Shown: one piece after another, positions 23,809 to 35,024 of the stretch
Numbering within the stretch: position 1 is the first letter of the stretch
How the letters are laid out: the number at the start of each line of letters is the position of its first letter
Origin: GCA-958296115 sp965222445
Lineage (GTDB): Bacteria > Chloroflexota > Dehalococcoidia > Lucifugimonadales > CAJWER01
DNA: 64,000 nucleotides
Direction: 5' to 3'
NCBI GenBank assembly: GCA_965222445.1
Contig: CBDCTY010000002.1
Coordinates: forward strand, 310,001 to 374,000
The notes under the pieces: generated by a model
What the model was told of the DNA's origin: nothing
Database searches by the model: none
The model's input: only the letters and a program-made list of their open reading frames with translations
Made by a program: the position numbers and the translations under genes

Positions 23809-25584
23809 TCATTCGCCCCAGCAGGCGACGGAGCCGTCCTCCTTCAAACCGCAGTTATAAGGGCTCCCGGCACTGACGGAGAGGAAGCTGCCGGCTGGCG
23901 GCGTGGCTTGGCCATCTTCATCATCGCCCCAGCAGACGATGGATCCGTCTCCCTTCACTCCGCAGGTGTGGAACCCCCCGGCGCTGACCGAGCGGAAGAA
24001 ACCTGTGGGTGGCGTGGCTTGGCCATATCCATCACTGCCCCAGCAGGCGACGGATAAGTCCACCTCCCAACCGCAGGTGTGGAGAAACCCGGCGCTGACC
24101 GAGAAGAAGGTACCGGCGGGTGCCGTGGCTTGGCCGAAGTCATTTCGGCCCCAGCAGGCGACGGATTGGTCCACCTTCAACCCGCAGGTGTGGTAGATCC
24201 CGGGGCTGACCGATAAGAAGATACCGGCGGGCGGCGTGGCCTGGCCATCTTCATCCAAGCCCCAGCAGGCAACGAATCCGTCCACCTTCACCCCGCAGGT
24301 GTGGAGACCCCCGGCGCTGACGGAGAGGAAGGTACCGGCGGGCGGCGTGGCCTGGCCGTATTCATCCAAGCCCCAGCAGGCGACGGCTCCGTCCTCCTTC
24401 AACCCGCAGGTGTGGACCCCCCCGGCGCTGACCGAGAGGAAGGCACCGGGGGGAGGCGCGGCTTCGCCCCATCGATTTCGGCCCCAGCAGGCGACGGATC
24501 CGTCCTCCCTCAACCCGCAGGCGTGATCCCCCCCGGCGCTGACCGAGGCGAACACGCCGGAAGGCAGACCTGACTCGACAATCACTGTTGCTGGCGCAGG
24601 CGCAGCTGCTGGGGCAGACGCCGCGGAGGGCGTGGCCTGGCCACTTTCGTTCAAGCCCCAGCAGGCGACGGATCCGTCCTCCTTCAACCCGCAGGTGTGG
24701 AGAAACCCGGCGCTGACGGAGAGGAAGGTATCTGTGGGCGCCGTGGCTTGGCCGGAGTCATTTCGGCCCCAGCAGGCGACGGATCCGTCCTCCTTCACCC
24801 CGCAGGTGTGGTCGGACAAGGCACTGACCGAGAGGAAGGTGCCGGCGGGCGGCGTGGCCTCGCCGTAATCATCCGAGCCCCAGCAGGCGACGGATCCGTC
24901 CTCCTTCACCCCGCAGGTGTAGTCGGACCCGGCGCTGACCGAGAGGAAGGTGCCGGCGGGCGGCGTGGCCTCGCCGTAATCATCCGAGCCCCAGCAGGCG
25001 ACGGATCCGTCCTCTTTCACCCCGCAATTGTGCCCCCCCCCAGCGCTAATTGAGAGGAAGAGTTGAGCCGTCGTTTCGGTAAGCGGGATAGTGGTAGGTG
25101 TTGCGGTAGGCGGGATGGTGGTAGGTGTTGCGGTAGGCGGGATGGTGGTAGGTGTTGCGGTAGGCGGGACGGTGGTAGGTGTTGCGGTAGGCGGGACGGT
25201 GGTAGGTGTTGCGGTAGGCGGGACGGTGGTAGGTGTTGCGGTAGGCGGGATAGTGGTAGGTGTTGCGGTAGGCGGGATGGTGGTAGGTGTTGCGGTAGGC
25301 GGGATGGTGGTAGGTGTTGCGGTAGGCGGGATGGTGGTTGGCGTTGCGGTAGGCGGGATGGTGGTTGGCGTTGCCGTAGGCGGGATGGTGGTTGGCGTTG
25401 CCGTAGGCGGTGTGCTGGTGACTGAAGGGACCACTCCAGGCACACTACGACCAGTTGGAGCCGAAACGCCCTCCTGTGCGTCCTCAATTGACTCGTCGAC
25501 CTCTTCGCTTGCCCAATCTCCTAAGCAAGCGGGGAGGGACGCGAGCAGTAAGATTGCACCGGCTATTGCCACGCCGAGTTTCAT
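23809..25584 (-). CDS. RCC1-repeat lipoprotein with Thr/Pro repeat stalk, 3' frameshift
   Basis: A ~591-residue secreted lipoprotein. The N-terminus is MKLGVAIAGAILLLASLPAC, ending in a lipobox Cys. A linker of about a dozen nine-residue units (ATPTTIPPT type) follows, then around ten RCC1-like propeller repeats of form SVSAGxxHTCGxKEDGSVACWG. The ATG at 25584 has GGGAG upstream and is preferred to a codon at 25620. The stop at 23809 results from one extra A in GGGGCGAATGATG; removing it restores DDEDGQATPPAG and another repeat down to ~23640. Probably a surface protein of the island; ligand unknown. Confidence 0.82.
   Translation of the reverse strand: MKLGVAIAGAILLLASLPACLGDWASEEVDESIEDAQEGVSAPTGRSVPGVVPSVTSTPPTATPTTIPPTATPTTIPPTATPTTIPPTATPTTIPPTATPTTIPPTATPTTIPPTATPTTVPPTATPTTVPPTATPTTVPPTATPTTIPPTATPTTIPPTATPTTIPLTETTAQLFLSISAGGGHNCGVKEDGSVACWGSDDYGEATPPAGTFLSVSAGSDYTCGVKEDGSVACWGSDDYGEATPPAGTFLSVSALSDHTCGVKEDGSVACWGRNDSGQATAPTDTFLSVSAGFLHTCGLKEDGSVACWGLNESGQATPSAASAPAAAPAPATVIVESGLPSGVFASVSAGGDHACGLREDGSVACWGRNRWGEAAPPPGAFLSVSAGGVHTCGLKEDGAVACWGLDEYGQATPPAGTFLSVSAGGLHTCGVKVDGFVACWGLDEDGQATPPAGIFLSVSPGIYHTCGLKVDQSVACWGRNDFGQATAPAGTFFSVSAGFLHTCGWEVDLSVACWGSDGYGQATPPTGFFRSVSAGGFHTCGVKGDGSIVCWGDDEDGQATPPAGSFLSVSAGSPYNCGLKEDGSVACWGE
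25066..25410. repeat. Tandem 27-bp repeats (Thr/Pro stalk)
   Basis: About twelve copies of a 27-bp unit GGTGTTGCGGTAGGCGGGAT plus GGTGGTA inside the RCC1 gene. Copies are contiguous without spacers, so this is a coding minisatellite and not a CRISPR array. Copy number is likely to vary between strains. Confidence 0.9.
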
Positions 25585-25669
25585 CGTTACGCTCCCATTT
25601 TCCACTGCGACCTTAGACACATCCTAGGGTACACGCTCTCTTGAACCAACTAAAGCAACTGTACCTTCA

Positions 25670-25834
25670 CAAGTTGTCCAGGAACGGATGGGGCACGCTA
25701 GTATTCAACACACCCTAGACATCTACAGCCATGTAACGCCGGGGCTGCAGGAGGCCGCAGCCTTGCGGTTCGACGAGGGGTTCGAAAAGTTTGCGGAAGG
25801 AGTTGTTGGGCAGGGCACCGTGACCAATCCGTGA
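25670..25834 (+). pseudogene. Tyrosine recombinase (integrase), C-terminal remnant
   Basis: About 53 codons reading QVVQERMGHASIQHTLDIYSHV and onward to GTVTNP. This is the end of a phage-type integrase with the conserved His (MGHASI) and the nucleophile Tyr (DIYSHV). The upstream Arg-His motif region is absent and the frame degenerates before 25661. It points toward the tRNA and lies beside it, where the integrase of a tRNA-targeting island is expected. Confidence 0.85.
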
Positions 25835-25844
25835 CCATCGGGAC

Positions 25845-25884
25845 ATAAAATCAGCCCCTGATTGAATCCAGGGGCTGATTTTAT
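25845..25884. terminator. Strong bidirectional terminator of the 23S-tRNA operon
   Basis: Perfect 16-bp inverted repeat ATAAAATCAGCCCCTG / CAGGGGCTGATTTTAT around an 8-base loop, with A-runs and T-runs at both sides. On the minus strand it lies 12 bases past the tRNA 3' end; on the plus strand it would end the integrase. Confidence 0.9.
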
Positions 25885-25896
25885 GGATAACTGTGG

Positions 25897-25968
25897 TTGC
25901 GGGGGCCGGACTCGAACCGGCGACCTTTGGGTTATGAGCCCAACGAGCTGCCGCTGCTCCACCCCGCG
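25897..25968 (-). tRNA. Initiator tRNA-fMet (CAT anticodon)
   Basis: Folds as a complete 72-base cloverleaf without encoded CCA: acceptor CGCGGGG / CCCCGCA, D stem GAGC / GCTC, anticodon stem TTGGG / CCCAA with loop CTCATAA, T stem GCCGG / CCGGC with loop TTCGAGT. The C-A mismatch at the first acceptor pair and the three G-C pairs of the anticodon stem are the marks of an initiator. It lies 40 bases after the mature 23S end on the same strand, so it is released from the rRNA transcript. Its 3' half is duplicated at 23299. Confidence 0.95.
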
Positions 25969-26008
25969 GTGTTGTAACTGAATCCTGCGAATAGTTGAGC
26001 CTTGATGT

Positions 26009-29140
<3,132 letters not shown>

Positions 29141-29316
29141 ACATCAAGGATCAATTATTCGCGCAGGATTCAGTTGTTAAAGTACAGGATCGGCAGTCAA
29201 CGACCCGCCCGTCGGGGCAACGCCGCTTTCCGACGATGACTAGTGCCGGCTGGCCTCCCTTCCATGCCTACCGACCCTGAGGTGGTAAACGCGTGTGGCT
29301 GCCTCCGACGCAGGCC

Positions 29317-29344
29317 ATTATAGCATCCCCCTGTCGCAGGTCAA
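29317..29344 (-). promoter_or_regulatory. Promoter of the 23S rRNA - tRNA transcript
   Basis: On the minus strand TTGACC (29344-29339), a 16-base spacer and a perfect TATAAT (29322-29317) form a strong sigma-70 promoter about 175 bases before the mature 23S start. It indicates that 23S is transcribed on its own, not from a 16S operon. Confidence 0.8.
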
Positions 29345-29353
29345 GGGTTTGTC

Positions 29354-29392
29354 CACGCCAGATTCCCCAGCTCCACGCCAGATTCCCCACCT
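29354..29392. repeat. Two tandem copies of an 18-bp unit
   Basis: TCCACGCCAGATTCCCCA occurs twice in a row just upstream of the 23S promoter. Its role is unknown. Confidence 0.6.
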
Positions 29393-29438
29393 AAGATAAG
29401 AGGAAGACCTCGTTGGAGCCCGACGCGATGCGGGCTAA

Positions 29439-29571
29439 TACCAAGTCACCGTGATGTCGCCGTATATGTGCGGCCAGGGAGTGGGTTCCCGCCCCCGACT
29501 TCTCGGGGGCAGGCTCTTCGCGGGAACGACGGAGGTGGGGAATCCGGGCAGACCCCAGATCCACCACCTAA
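29439..29571. repeat. Family B element left end fused to family C tail
   Basis: Begins TACCAAGTCACCGTGATGTC after TAA (29436-29438), as in family B, but from GCGGGAACGACGG onward it switches to the tail of repeat C (GGAGGTGGGGAATCCGGGCA) and has no GGTA end. It looks like a recombinant or deletion product. Confidence 0.65.
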
Positions 29572-29724
29572 TACCAATTAGGTGTGATGCCGCCATATAT
29601 CCATGAACCTGGTTGCTACGCCCTTCGACAGGATCAGGGCAGGTTTACGGCAGTGACTGGGGAAGGCGGGTTACAAACCCGCCGCTACGAATTGAATTGA
29701 CGGCGTAGTCACAATGAATTGGTA
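29572..29724. mobile_element. Family B miniature element, long variant
   Basis: Length 153 bp, TACCAATTAGGTGTGATGCC to CACAATGAATTGGTA, flanked by TAA at 29569-29571 and 29725-29727. Only the ~25-bp inverted ends match other copies; the interior differs and contains GGCGGGTTACAAACCCGCCG. This shows that the ends, not the core, define the family. Confidence 0.8.
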
Positions 29725-29727
29725 TAA

Positions 29728-30005
29728 TTTGGACGGGCGGCGTGACGGACTGCCTCTGAGGCTATGGCTGTGTACCTTGCCGGGGATGGGTTCCCGCCCC
29801 CGACTTCTCGGGGGCAGGCTCTTCGCGGGAATGACGGAGGTGGGGGATTTGGGAGACCCCAGATCCACCACCTGATTTGCACGGGCGGCGTGACGGACTG
29901 CCTCTGAGGCTAAGGCTGTGCACCTTGCCGGGGATGGGTTCCCGCCCCCGACTTCTCGGGGGCAGGCTCTTCGCGGGAACGACGGAGGTGGGGAATCCGG
30001 GCAGA
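29728..30005. repeat. Family C repeat, two tandem copies
   Basis: Two direct copies (about 29728-29874 and 29875-30005) of a ~130-145-bp unit starting GCACGGGCGGCGTGACGGAC or its TTGG form, containing the CCCCCGACTTCTCGGGGG palindrome and ending GGAGGTGGGGAATCCGGGCA or similar. A third copy is at 41131. No coding content. Confidence 0.75.
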
Positions 30006-30222
30006 CGACGTTGGCTTGACAAGCCTCGTCAGATGTGTAGGATTCCAGCGGCGTGGAATTTCAGAGGGAGATACGCGTTTGAAACCCGCCCTGTCGTAGT
30101 AGGACGCCGATCCAATCACTGGTGAGTGGGCTACCCTATCACGCTAATCCCGGTTGCCCTCACTTCAAAGATTTCGGACTACTAGACGAAGCGAGAAACA
30201 TGGACCCAAAGGAGCCTGCGAC

Positions 30223-30537
30223 ATGAGACTTGGGCGGCTGGCCACTCTCGGAATAGCCATCGTTCTCCTCGGCGTGGTGGCGACGTTCGCCTCCAGCGTC
30301 GTCCTGGCGACGGAGGACGCCTGCGCCAGCGGGGGCGCGGTGGCTGATCCCGACAACAATCCCGGCCTGGTGGCCGACTGCGCGGCGCTGCTGGCGGCGC
30401 GCGACACCCTGGCGGGCACCGCCACCCTCAACTGGGCGGCGGAGACTCCCATCGCCGAGTGGGATGGGGTCATCGTCGAAGGGACACCCGCGCGCGTCAC
30501 CGAGCTGAGTCTATCCAGGATGGAGATTGACCGGTGA
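30223..30537 (+). CDS. N-terminal part of giant LRR protein (signal peptide + first domain)
   Basis: A 104-residue open frame starting at ATG 30223 after AAAGGAG. It holds a signal peptide (LATLGIAIVLLGVVATFASS) and a cap-like module (CAALLAARDTLAGTATLNWA) that recurs inside the downstream protein near 33530. It ends ELSLSRMEIDR and stop because of one extra base near 30526; without it the frame reads on as SRMELTGEIPVELGNL into the LRR protein. So this and the next entry are probably one gene of ~1,530 codons, broken by a frameshift or by a sequence error. Confidence 0.75.
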   Translation: MRLGRLATLGIAIVLLGVVATFASSVVLATEDACASGGAVADPDNNPGLVADCAALLAARDTLAGTATLNWAAETPIAEWDGVIVEGTPARVTELSLSRMEIDR

Positions 30538-33500
30538 GATACCAGTGGAGCTGGGCAACCTCTCCAGCCTGGAATGGCTGTTCCTCCAAAGCAACGAGTT
30601 GACTGGGGAGATACCGACCGAGCTGGGGGACCTCTCCAGCCTGGAACGGCTTGTCCTCTCCAGCAACCAGTTGACTGGGGAGATACCGACCGAGCTGGGG
30701 GACCTCTCCAGCCTGGAATGGCTTATCCTCTCCAGCAACGAGTTGACTGGGGAGATACCGACCGAGCTGGGCAACCTCTCCAGCCTGGAATGGCTTATCC
30801 TCTCCAGCAACGAGTTGACTGGGGAGATACCGACCGAGCTGGGGGACCTCTCCAATCTGGAGAGGCTTATCCTCCTCAGCAACCAGTTGACAGGAGTGCT
30901 TCCTCAGAGTTTGACAGGCCTATCGGCGCTGGAGTCGTTTCACTTCTATAACAACCCAAGTCTTTGCGCGCCGATTGATGAGGCATTCCAGGCATGGCTC
31001 CAGGGCATAGCCTCAGCCATTGGCAGCAGCTGCGCGACGGTGGACTCGGTGGAGGACCGGGCGGTGCTGGTCGAGCTTCACGGTTCCATGGAAGGGGAGA
31101 ACTGGACCGCCAACACCAACTGGCTGAGCGAACGGCCAATCAGGGAGTGGCACGGTGTCACCATTGATGCGAGCGGACGGGTCAATGGGCTGGTGCTCTT
31201 GGGGAACGGGTTGACTGGGGAGCTGCCGACGGAGCTGGTCGAGCTCTCCAACCTGACACGGCTGTACCTCCAAAGCAACGAGTTGACGGGGGAGATACCG
31301 ACGGAGCTGGGGAACCTCTCCGACTTGCTAGAGCTGTCCCTCTCCAGCAACCAGCTAATGGGTGAGATACCGACGGAGCTGGGGAACCTCTCCGACTTGC
31401 AGACTCTGAACCTCTCTGGCAACCAGTTGACGGGGGAGATACCGACGGAGCTGGGGAACCTCTCCGACTTGCTAGAGCTGTCCCTCTCCAGCAACCAGCT
31501 AATGGGTGAGATACCGACGGAGCTGGGGAACCTCTCCGACTTGCAGACTCTGAGCCTCTCTGGCAACCAGTTGACGGGGGAGATACCGACGGAGCTGGGG
31601 AACCTCTCCACCCTGACACGGCTGTACCTCCAAAGCAACGAGTTGACTGGGAGGATACCGACGCAACTGGGCAGCCTCTCCACCCTGACATGGCTTGTCC
31701 TCTCCAGCAACCAGCTGACGGGGGAGATACCGACGGAGCTGGGGAACCTCTCCGACTTGCAGACTCTGGGCCTCTCTGGCAACCAGTTGAGTGGGGAGCT
31801 TCCTCAGAGTTTGACGGGGCTCACGATGTTGGCGAGGCTTTTCTTCGACAGCAACGCAGGGCTCTGCGCGCCAACCGACGAGGCATTCCAGGAGTGGCTC
31901 CAGGGCATAGCCTTCGTCAGCGGCAATAGCTGCGCGAGGGTGGACTCGGTGGAGGACCGGGCGGTACTGGTCGAGCTCTACAATGCAACGGGCGGGGCCA
32001 ATTGGACGAACAACACCAACTGGCTGAGCGACGAGCCGATGCGCGAATGGCACGGCGTCACCACCGACGAAGACGGACGGGTCGCTGGATTGTCCCTCTC
32101 CAGCAACCAGCTGACTGGGGAGATACCGACAGTGCTGGGCAGCCTCTCCAACCTGCAAACGCTGAATCTCGATAACAACCAGTTGACTGGGGAGATACCG
32201 ACAGTGCTGGGCAGCCTCTCCAACCTGACACGGCTGTACCTCCAAAGCAACGAGTTGACTGGGGAGATACCGACCGAGCTGGGGAACCTCTCCACCCTGA
32301 CATGGCTGTTCCTCTATGGCAACCAGTTGACTGGGGAGATACCGACGGAGCTGGGGAACCTCTCCGACCTCACAGGGCTGTCCCTCTCCAGCAACCAGCT
32401 GACTGGGGAGATACCGACGGAGCTGGGCAACCTCTCCAACTTGCAGACTCTGGGCCTCTCTGGCAACCAGTTGAGTGGGGAGCTTCCTCAGAGTTTGACG
32501 GGGCTCACGATGTTGGCGAGGCTTTTCTTCGACAGCAACGCAGGGCTCTGCGCGCCAACCGACGAGGCATTCCAGGAGTGGCTCCAGGGCATAGCCTTCG
32601 TCAGCGGCAATAGCTGCGCGAGGGTGGACTCGGTGGAGGACCGGGCGGTACTGGCCGAGCTCTACAATGCAACGGGCGGGGCCAATTGGACGAACAACAC
32701 CAACTGGCTGAGCGACGAGCCGATGCGCGAATGGCACGGCGTCACCACCGACGAAGACGGACGGGTCGCTGGATTGTCCCTCTTCAGCAACCAGCTGACG
32801 GGGGAGATACCGACGGAGCTGGGGAACCTCTCCGACCTGACATGGCTGTCCCTCTCCAGCAACCAGCTGACGGGGGAGATACCGACAGTGCTGGGCAGCC
32901 TCTCCAACCTGCAAACGCTGGAGCTCGATAGCAACCAGCTGACGGGGGAGATACCGACGGAGCTGGGGAACCTCTCCGACCTGACATGGCTGTCCCTCTC
33001 CAGCAACCAGCTGACGGGGGAGATACCGACGGAGCTGGGCAACCTCTCCGACTTGCAGACTCTGAACCTCTCTGGCAACCAGTTGACGGGGGAGATACCG
33101 ACGGAGCTGGGGAACCTATCCGACCTCACATGGCTGTCCCTCTCCAGCAACCAGCTGACGGGGGAGATGCCGACGGAGCTGGGCAACCTCTCCGACTTGC
33201 AGACTCTGAACCTCTCTGGCAACCAGCTGACGGGGGAGATACCGACGGAGCTGGGGAACCTCTCCGACTTGCAGACTCTGAACCTCTCTGGCAACCAGCT
33301 GACGGGGGAGATACCGACGGAGCTGGGGAACCTCTCCGACCTGACATGGCTGTCCCTCTCCAGCAACCAGCTGACAGGGGAGATGCCGACGGAGCTGGGG
33401 GACCTCTCCAACCTGTTAGAGCTGTACCTCAGTGGGAACCAGTTCACCGGATGCATCCCGGGTGAATTGCTTCGCTTCCTGGACACAACCGCCAACGACC

Positions 33501-34804
33501 TCAACGAGCTGGGACTGGTGTTCGACTGCGGCGTACTGCTTGCCGCCCGGGACACCTTGGCAGGGAGCGCCACGCTGAACTGGGAGGCGGATACTCCCGT
33601 CGCACAGTGGGAGGGAGTCACCGTTCGGGGCAACCCGCAACGTGTGGCGCGGCTGGACCTTCGCGGGATGGGACTCGACGGAACGATTCCGGGTGAATTG
33701 GGTCTGCTCTCGAATCTCATCCTCCTGAACCTCCGCACCAACCAGTTGAGTGGGACCATCCCTGCCGAGCTGGGCAATCTGATAAGCCTGGAGAGGCTGT
33801 TGCTCCATGACAACCAGCTGACCGGACCCATTCCTAACCTGAGTAACGTCAGCAACCTGAAGATCCTGTGGCTGTCGGGCAAGGAGATGGCCCTGACAGG
33901 CCCTGTTCCATCATGGCTGAACTCGATGAGCAGCATGGAGTCGCTGAGCCTCTGGGGCAACGAGCTGAGCGGTCCGATACCGTGCCTGACGGGCATGACG
34001 AGCCTGAAGCTGCTGAAGCTCCAGAGCAACAACCTCTCGGGCGGCGTCCCGGCGTGTATGGGGGCCATGAGCAGCACCCTCGGTAGCCTGTACATCCATC
34101 TCAACCCGCTGGGCGGGACGATACCGCCGGAGCTGGGCCGGCTCACCCGACTGAGGCGTCTGTGGATCCACAGCAGCGGCCTGACGGGCTCGATACCGCC
34201 GGAGCTGGGGAACATGACCGGTCTCTTGGGCCTGAACCTCCGCGACAACGACTTGACTGGCCCTATCCCGGCTGAGCTGGGCGGCATGACCAACATGCGA
34301 AAGCTGAGGCTGCACAACAACGATTTGACGGGCAGTATCCCTACGGAGCTGGGCAACCTGAGCAACCTGACGGACCTGTGGCTCTCAGGGAACGGGTTGA
34401 GCGGTCCGATCCCGGCCGAGCTGGGCAGCCTGGACAAACTGAAGCAGCTGAGCCTCAAGAACAACGAGCTCAGCGGTGACATCCCGGCTGCGCTGGGCAA
34501 CCTGGCCGATACGTTGACCCATCTGTTCCTCGCCGGCAACAGCGGCCTCACAGGGTGCGTTCCATCAAGGTTGGCGGCTGTGGAGAACAGTGACACAGAT
34601 GCGCTCGGTCTGGAGGCCTGCGTGTCCACCTCACGTTCTCTATTGGCGTTTACCTCCGACCGGGACGGGGCTGGTGACATATACGTCATGGAGGCGGACA
34701 GGTCCGGCGTCAGGAAGATCATGGACGACAGAGAGTGGCACTTCTTCCCGGCGTGGTCGCCTGACGGGAACCGGCCGCCCGCTTCGCCATTCCGGCCCGC
34801 CTGA
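30527..34804 (+). CDS. Giant leucine-rich-repeat protein, main part
   Basis: A 1425-residue frame made of roughly 40 plant-type 24-residue LRRs with consensus NQLTGEIPTELGNLSDLxxL. Repeat blocks are interrupted by capping modules (VDSVEDRAVLVELYNATGGA, NNTNWLSDEPMREWHGVTTD) and by CGVLLAARDTLAGSATLNWE. A different LRR set lies beyond residue ~1050. The C-terminus begins a TolB-like PD40 propeller strand (LLAFTSDRDGAGDIYVMEAD, FFPAWSPDGNR) and then ends abruptly, so it is truncated. The true start is upstream at 30223. Exported protein-binding or adhesion function is inferred from the fold and signal peptide. Confidence 0.85.
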   Translation: MTGEIPVELGNLSSLEWLFLQSNELTGEIPTELGDLSSLERLVLSSNQLTGEIPTELGDLSSLEWLILSSNELTGEIPTELGNLSSLEWLILSSNELTGEIPTELGDLSNLERLILLSNQLTGVLPQSLTGLSALESFHFYNNPSLCAPIDEAFQAWLQGIASAIGSSCATVDSVEDRAVLVELHGSMEGENWTANTNWLSERPIREWHGVTIDASGRVNGLVLLGNGLTGELPTELVELSNLTRLYLQSNELTGEIPTELGNLSDLLELSLSSNQLMGEIPTELGNLSDLQTLNLSGNQLTGEIPTELGNLSDLLELSLSSNQLMGEIPTELGNLSDLQTLSLSGNQLTGEIPTELGNLSTLTRLYLQSNELTGRIPTQLGSLSTLTWLVLSSNQLTGEIPTELGNLSDLQTLGLSGNQLSGELPQSLTGLTMLARLFFDSNAGLCAPTDEAFQEWLQGIAFVSGNSCARVDSVEDRAVLVELYNATGGANWTNNTNWLSDEPMREWHGVTTDEDGRVAGLSLSSNQLTGEIPTVLGSLSNLQTLNLDNNQLTGEIPTVLGSLSNLTRLYLQSNELTGEIPTELGNLSTLTWLFLYGNQLTGEIPTELGNLSDLTGLSLSSNQLTGEIPTELGNLSNLQTLGLSGNQLSGELPQSLTGLTMLARLFFDSNAGLCAPTDEAFQEWLQGIAFVSGNSCARVDSVEDRAVLAELYNATGGANWTNNTNWLSDEPMREWHGVTTDEDGRVAGLSLFSNQLTGEIPTELGNLSDLTWLSLSSNQLTGEIPTVLGSLSNLQTLELDSNQLTGEIPTELGNLSDLTWLSLSSNQLTGEIPTELGNLSDLQTLNLSGNQLTGEIPTELGNLSDLTWLSLSSNQLTGEMPTELGNLSDLQTLNLSGNQLTGEIPTELGNLSDLQTLNLSGNQLTGEIPTELGNLSDLTWLSLSSNQLTGEMPTELGDLSNLLELYLSGNQFTGCIPGELLRFLDTTANDLNELGLVFDCGVLLAARDTLAGSATLNWEADTPVAQWEGVTVRGNPQRVARLDLRGMGLDGTIPGELGLLSNLILLNLRTNQLSGTIPAELGNLISLERLLLHDNQLTGPIPNLSNVSNLKILWLSGKEMALTGPVPSWLNSMSSMESLSLWGNELSGPIPCLTGMTSLKLLKLQSNNLSGGVPACMGAMSSTLGSLYIHLNPLGGTIPPELGRLTRLRRLWIHSSGLTGSIPPELGNMTGLLGLNLRDNDLTGPIPAELGGMTNMRKLRLHNNDLTGSIPTELGNLSNLTDLWLSGNGLSGPIPAELGSLDKLKQLSLKNNELSGDIPAALGNLADTLTHLFLAGNSGLTGCVPSRLAAVENSDTDALGLEACVSTSRSLLAFTSDRDGAGDIYVMEADRSGVRKIMDDREWHFFPAWSPDGNRPPASPFRPA

Positions 34805-35024
34805 GCTCGGGCAATCGCAAGCCGGAATCCAGTCCTACTCGGGAATTAGGGAAGCCGCCTTGGATTCCCGCCCAGTGACGGACTACGGCCCATGTTTGCT
34901 CCCGAATGACGGCGGCGGCTATCATGCGTCCGCGAGCGGCGCACCTCCTGAACTGAACCAGTCTCTCACGTGTCAGGGCCGAGGGAGAGTTGTCGCTCCA
35001 GATGAAATCGCGAGGTAGCGTCTC

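Noticed and set aside
25066..25410. Possible CRISPR array
   Set aside because: The 27-bp units are contiguous without spacers, encode Thr/Pro repeats in frame, and no cas gene is in the window.
25063..25627. Plus-strand frames made of VGVAVGGMV or RRDGGRCCG units
   Set aside because: They are reverse or shifted readings of the 27-bp stalk minisatellite of the RCC1 gene.
29190..29310. 5S rRNA in the leader upstream of 23S
   Set aside because: No 5S consensus segments (such as CCCGAACTC) could be found on either strand; a covariance-model search would be decisive.
32662..34722. 686-codon minus-strand frame opposite the LRR gene, and a similar one at 31499-32914
   Set aside because: Periodic repeats of the LRR DNA keep the antisense frame open; it has no recognisable domain.
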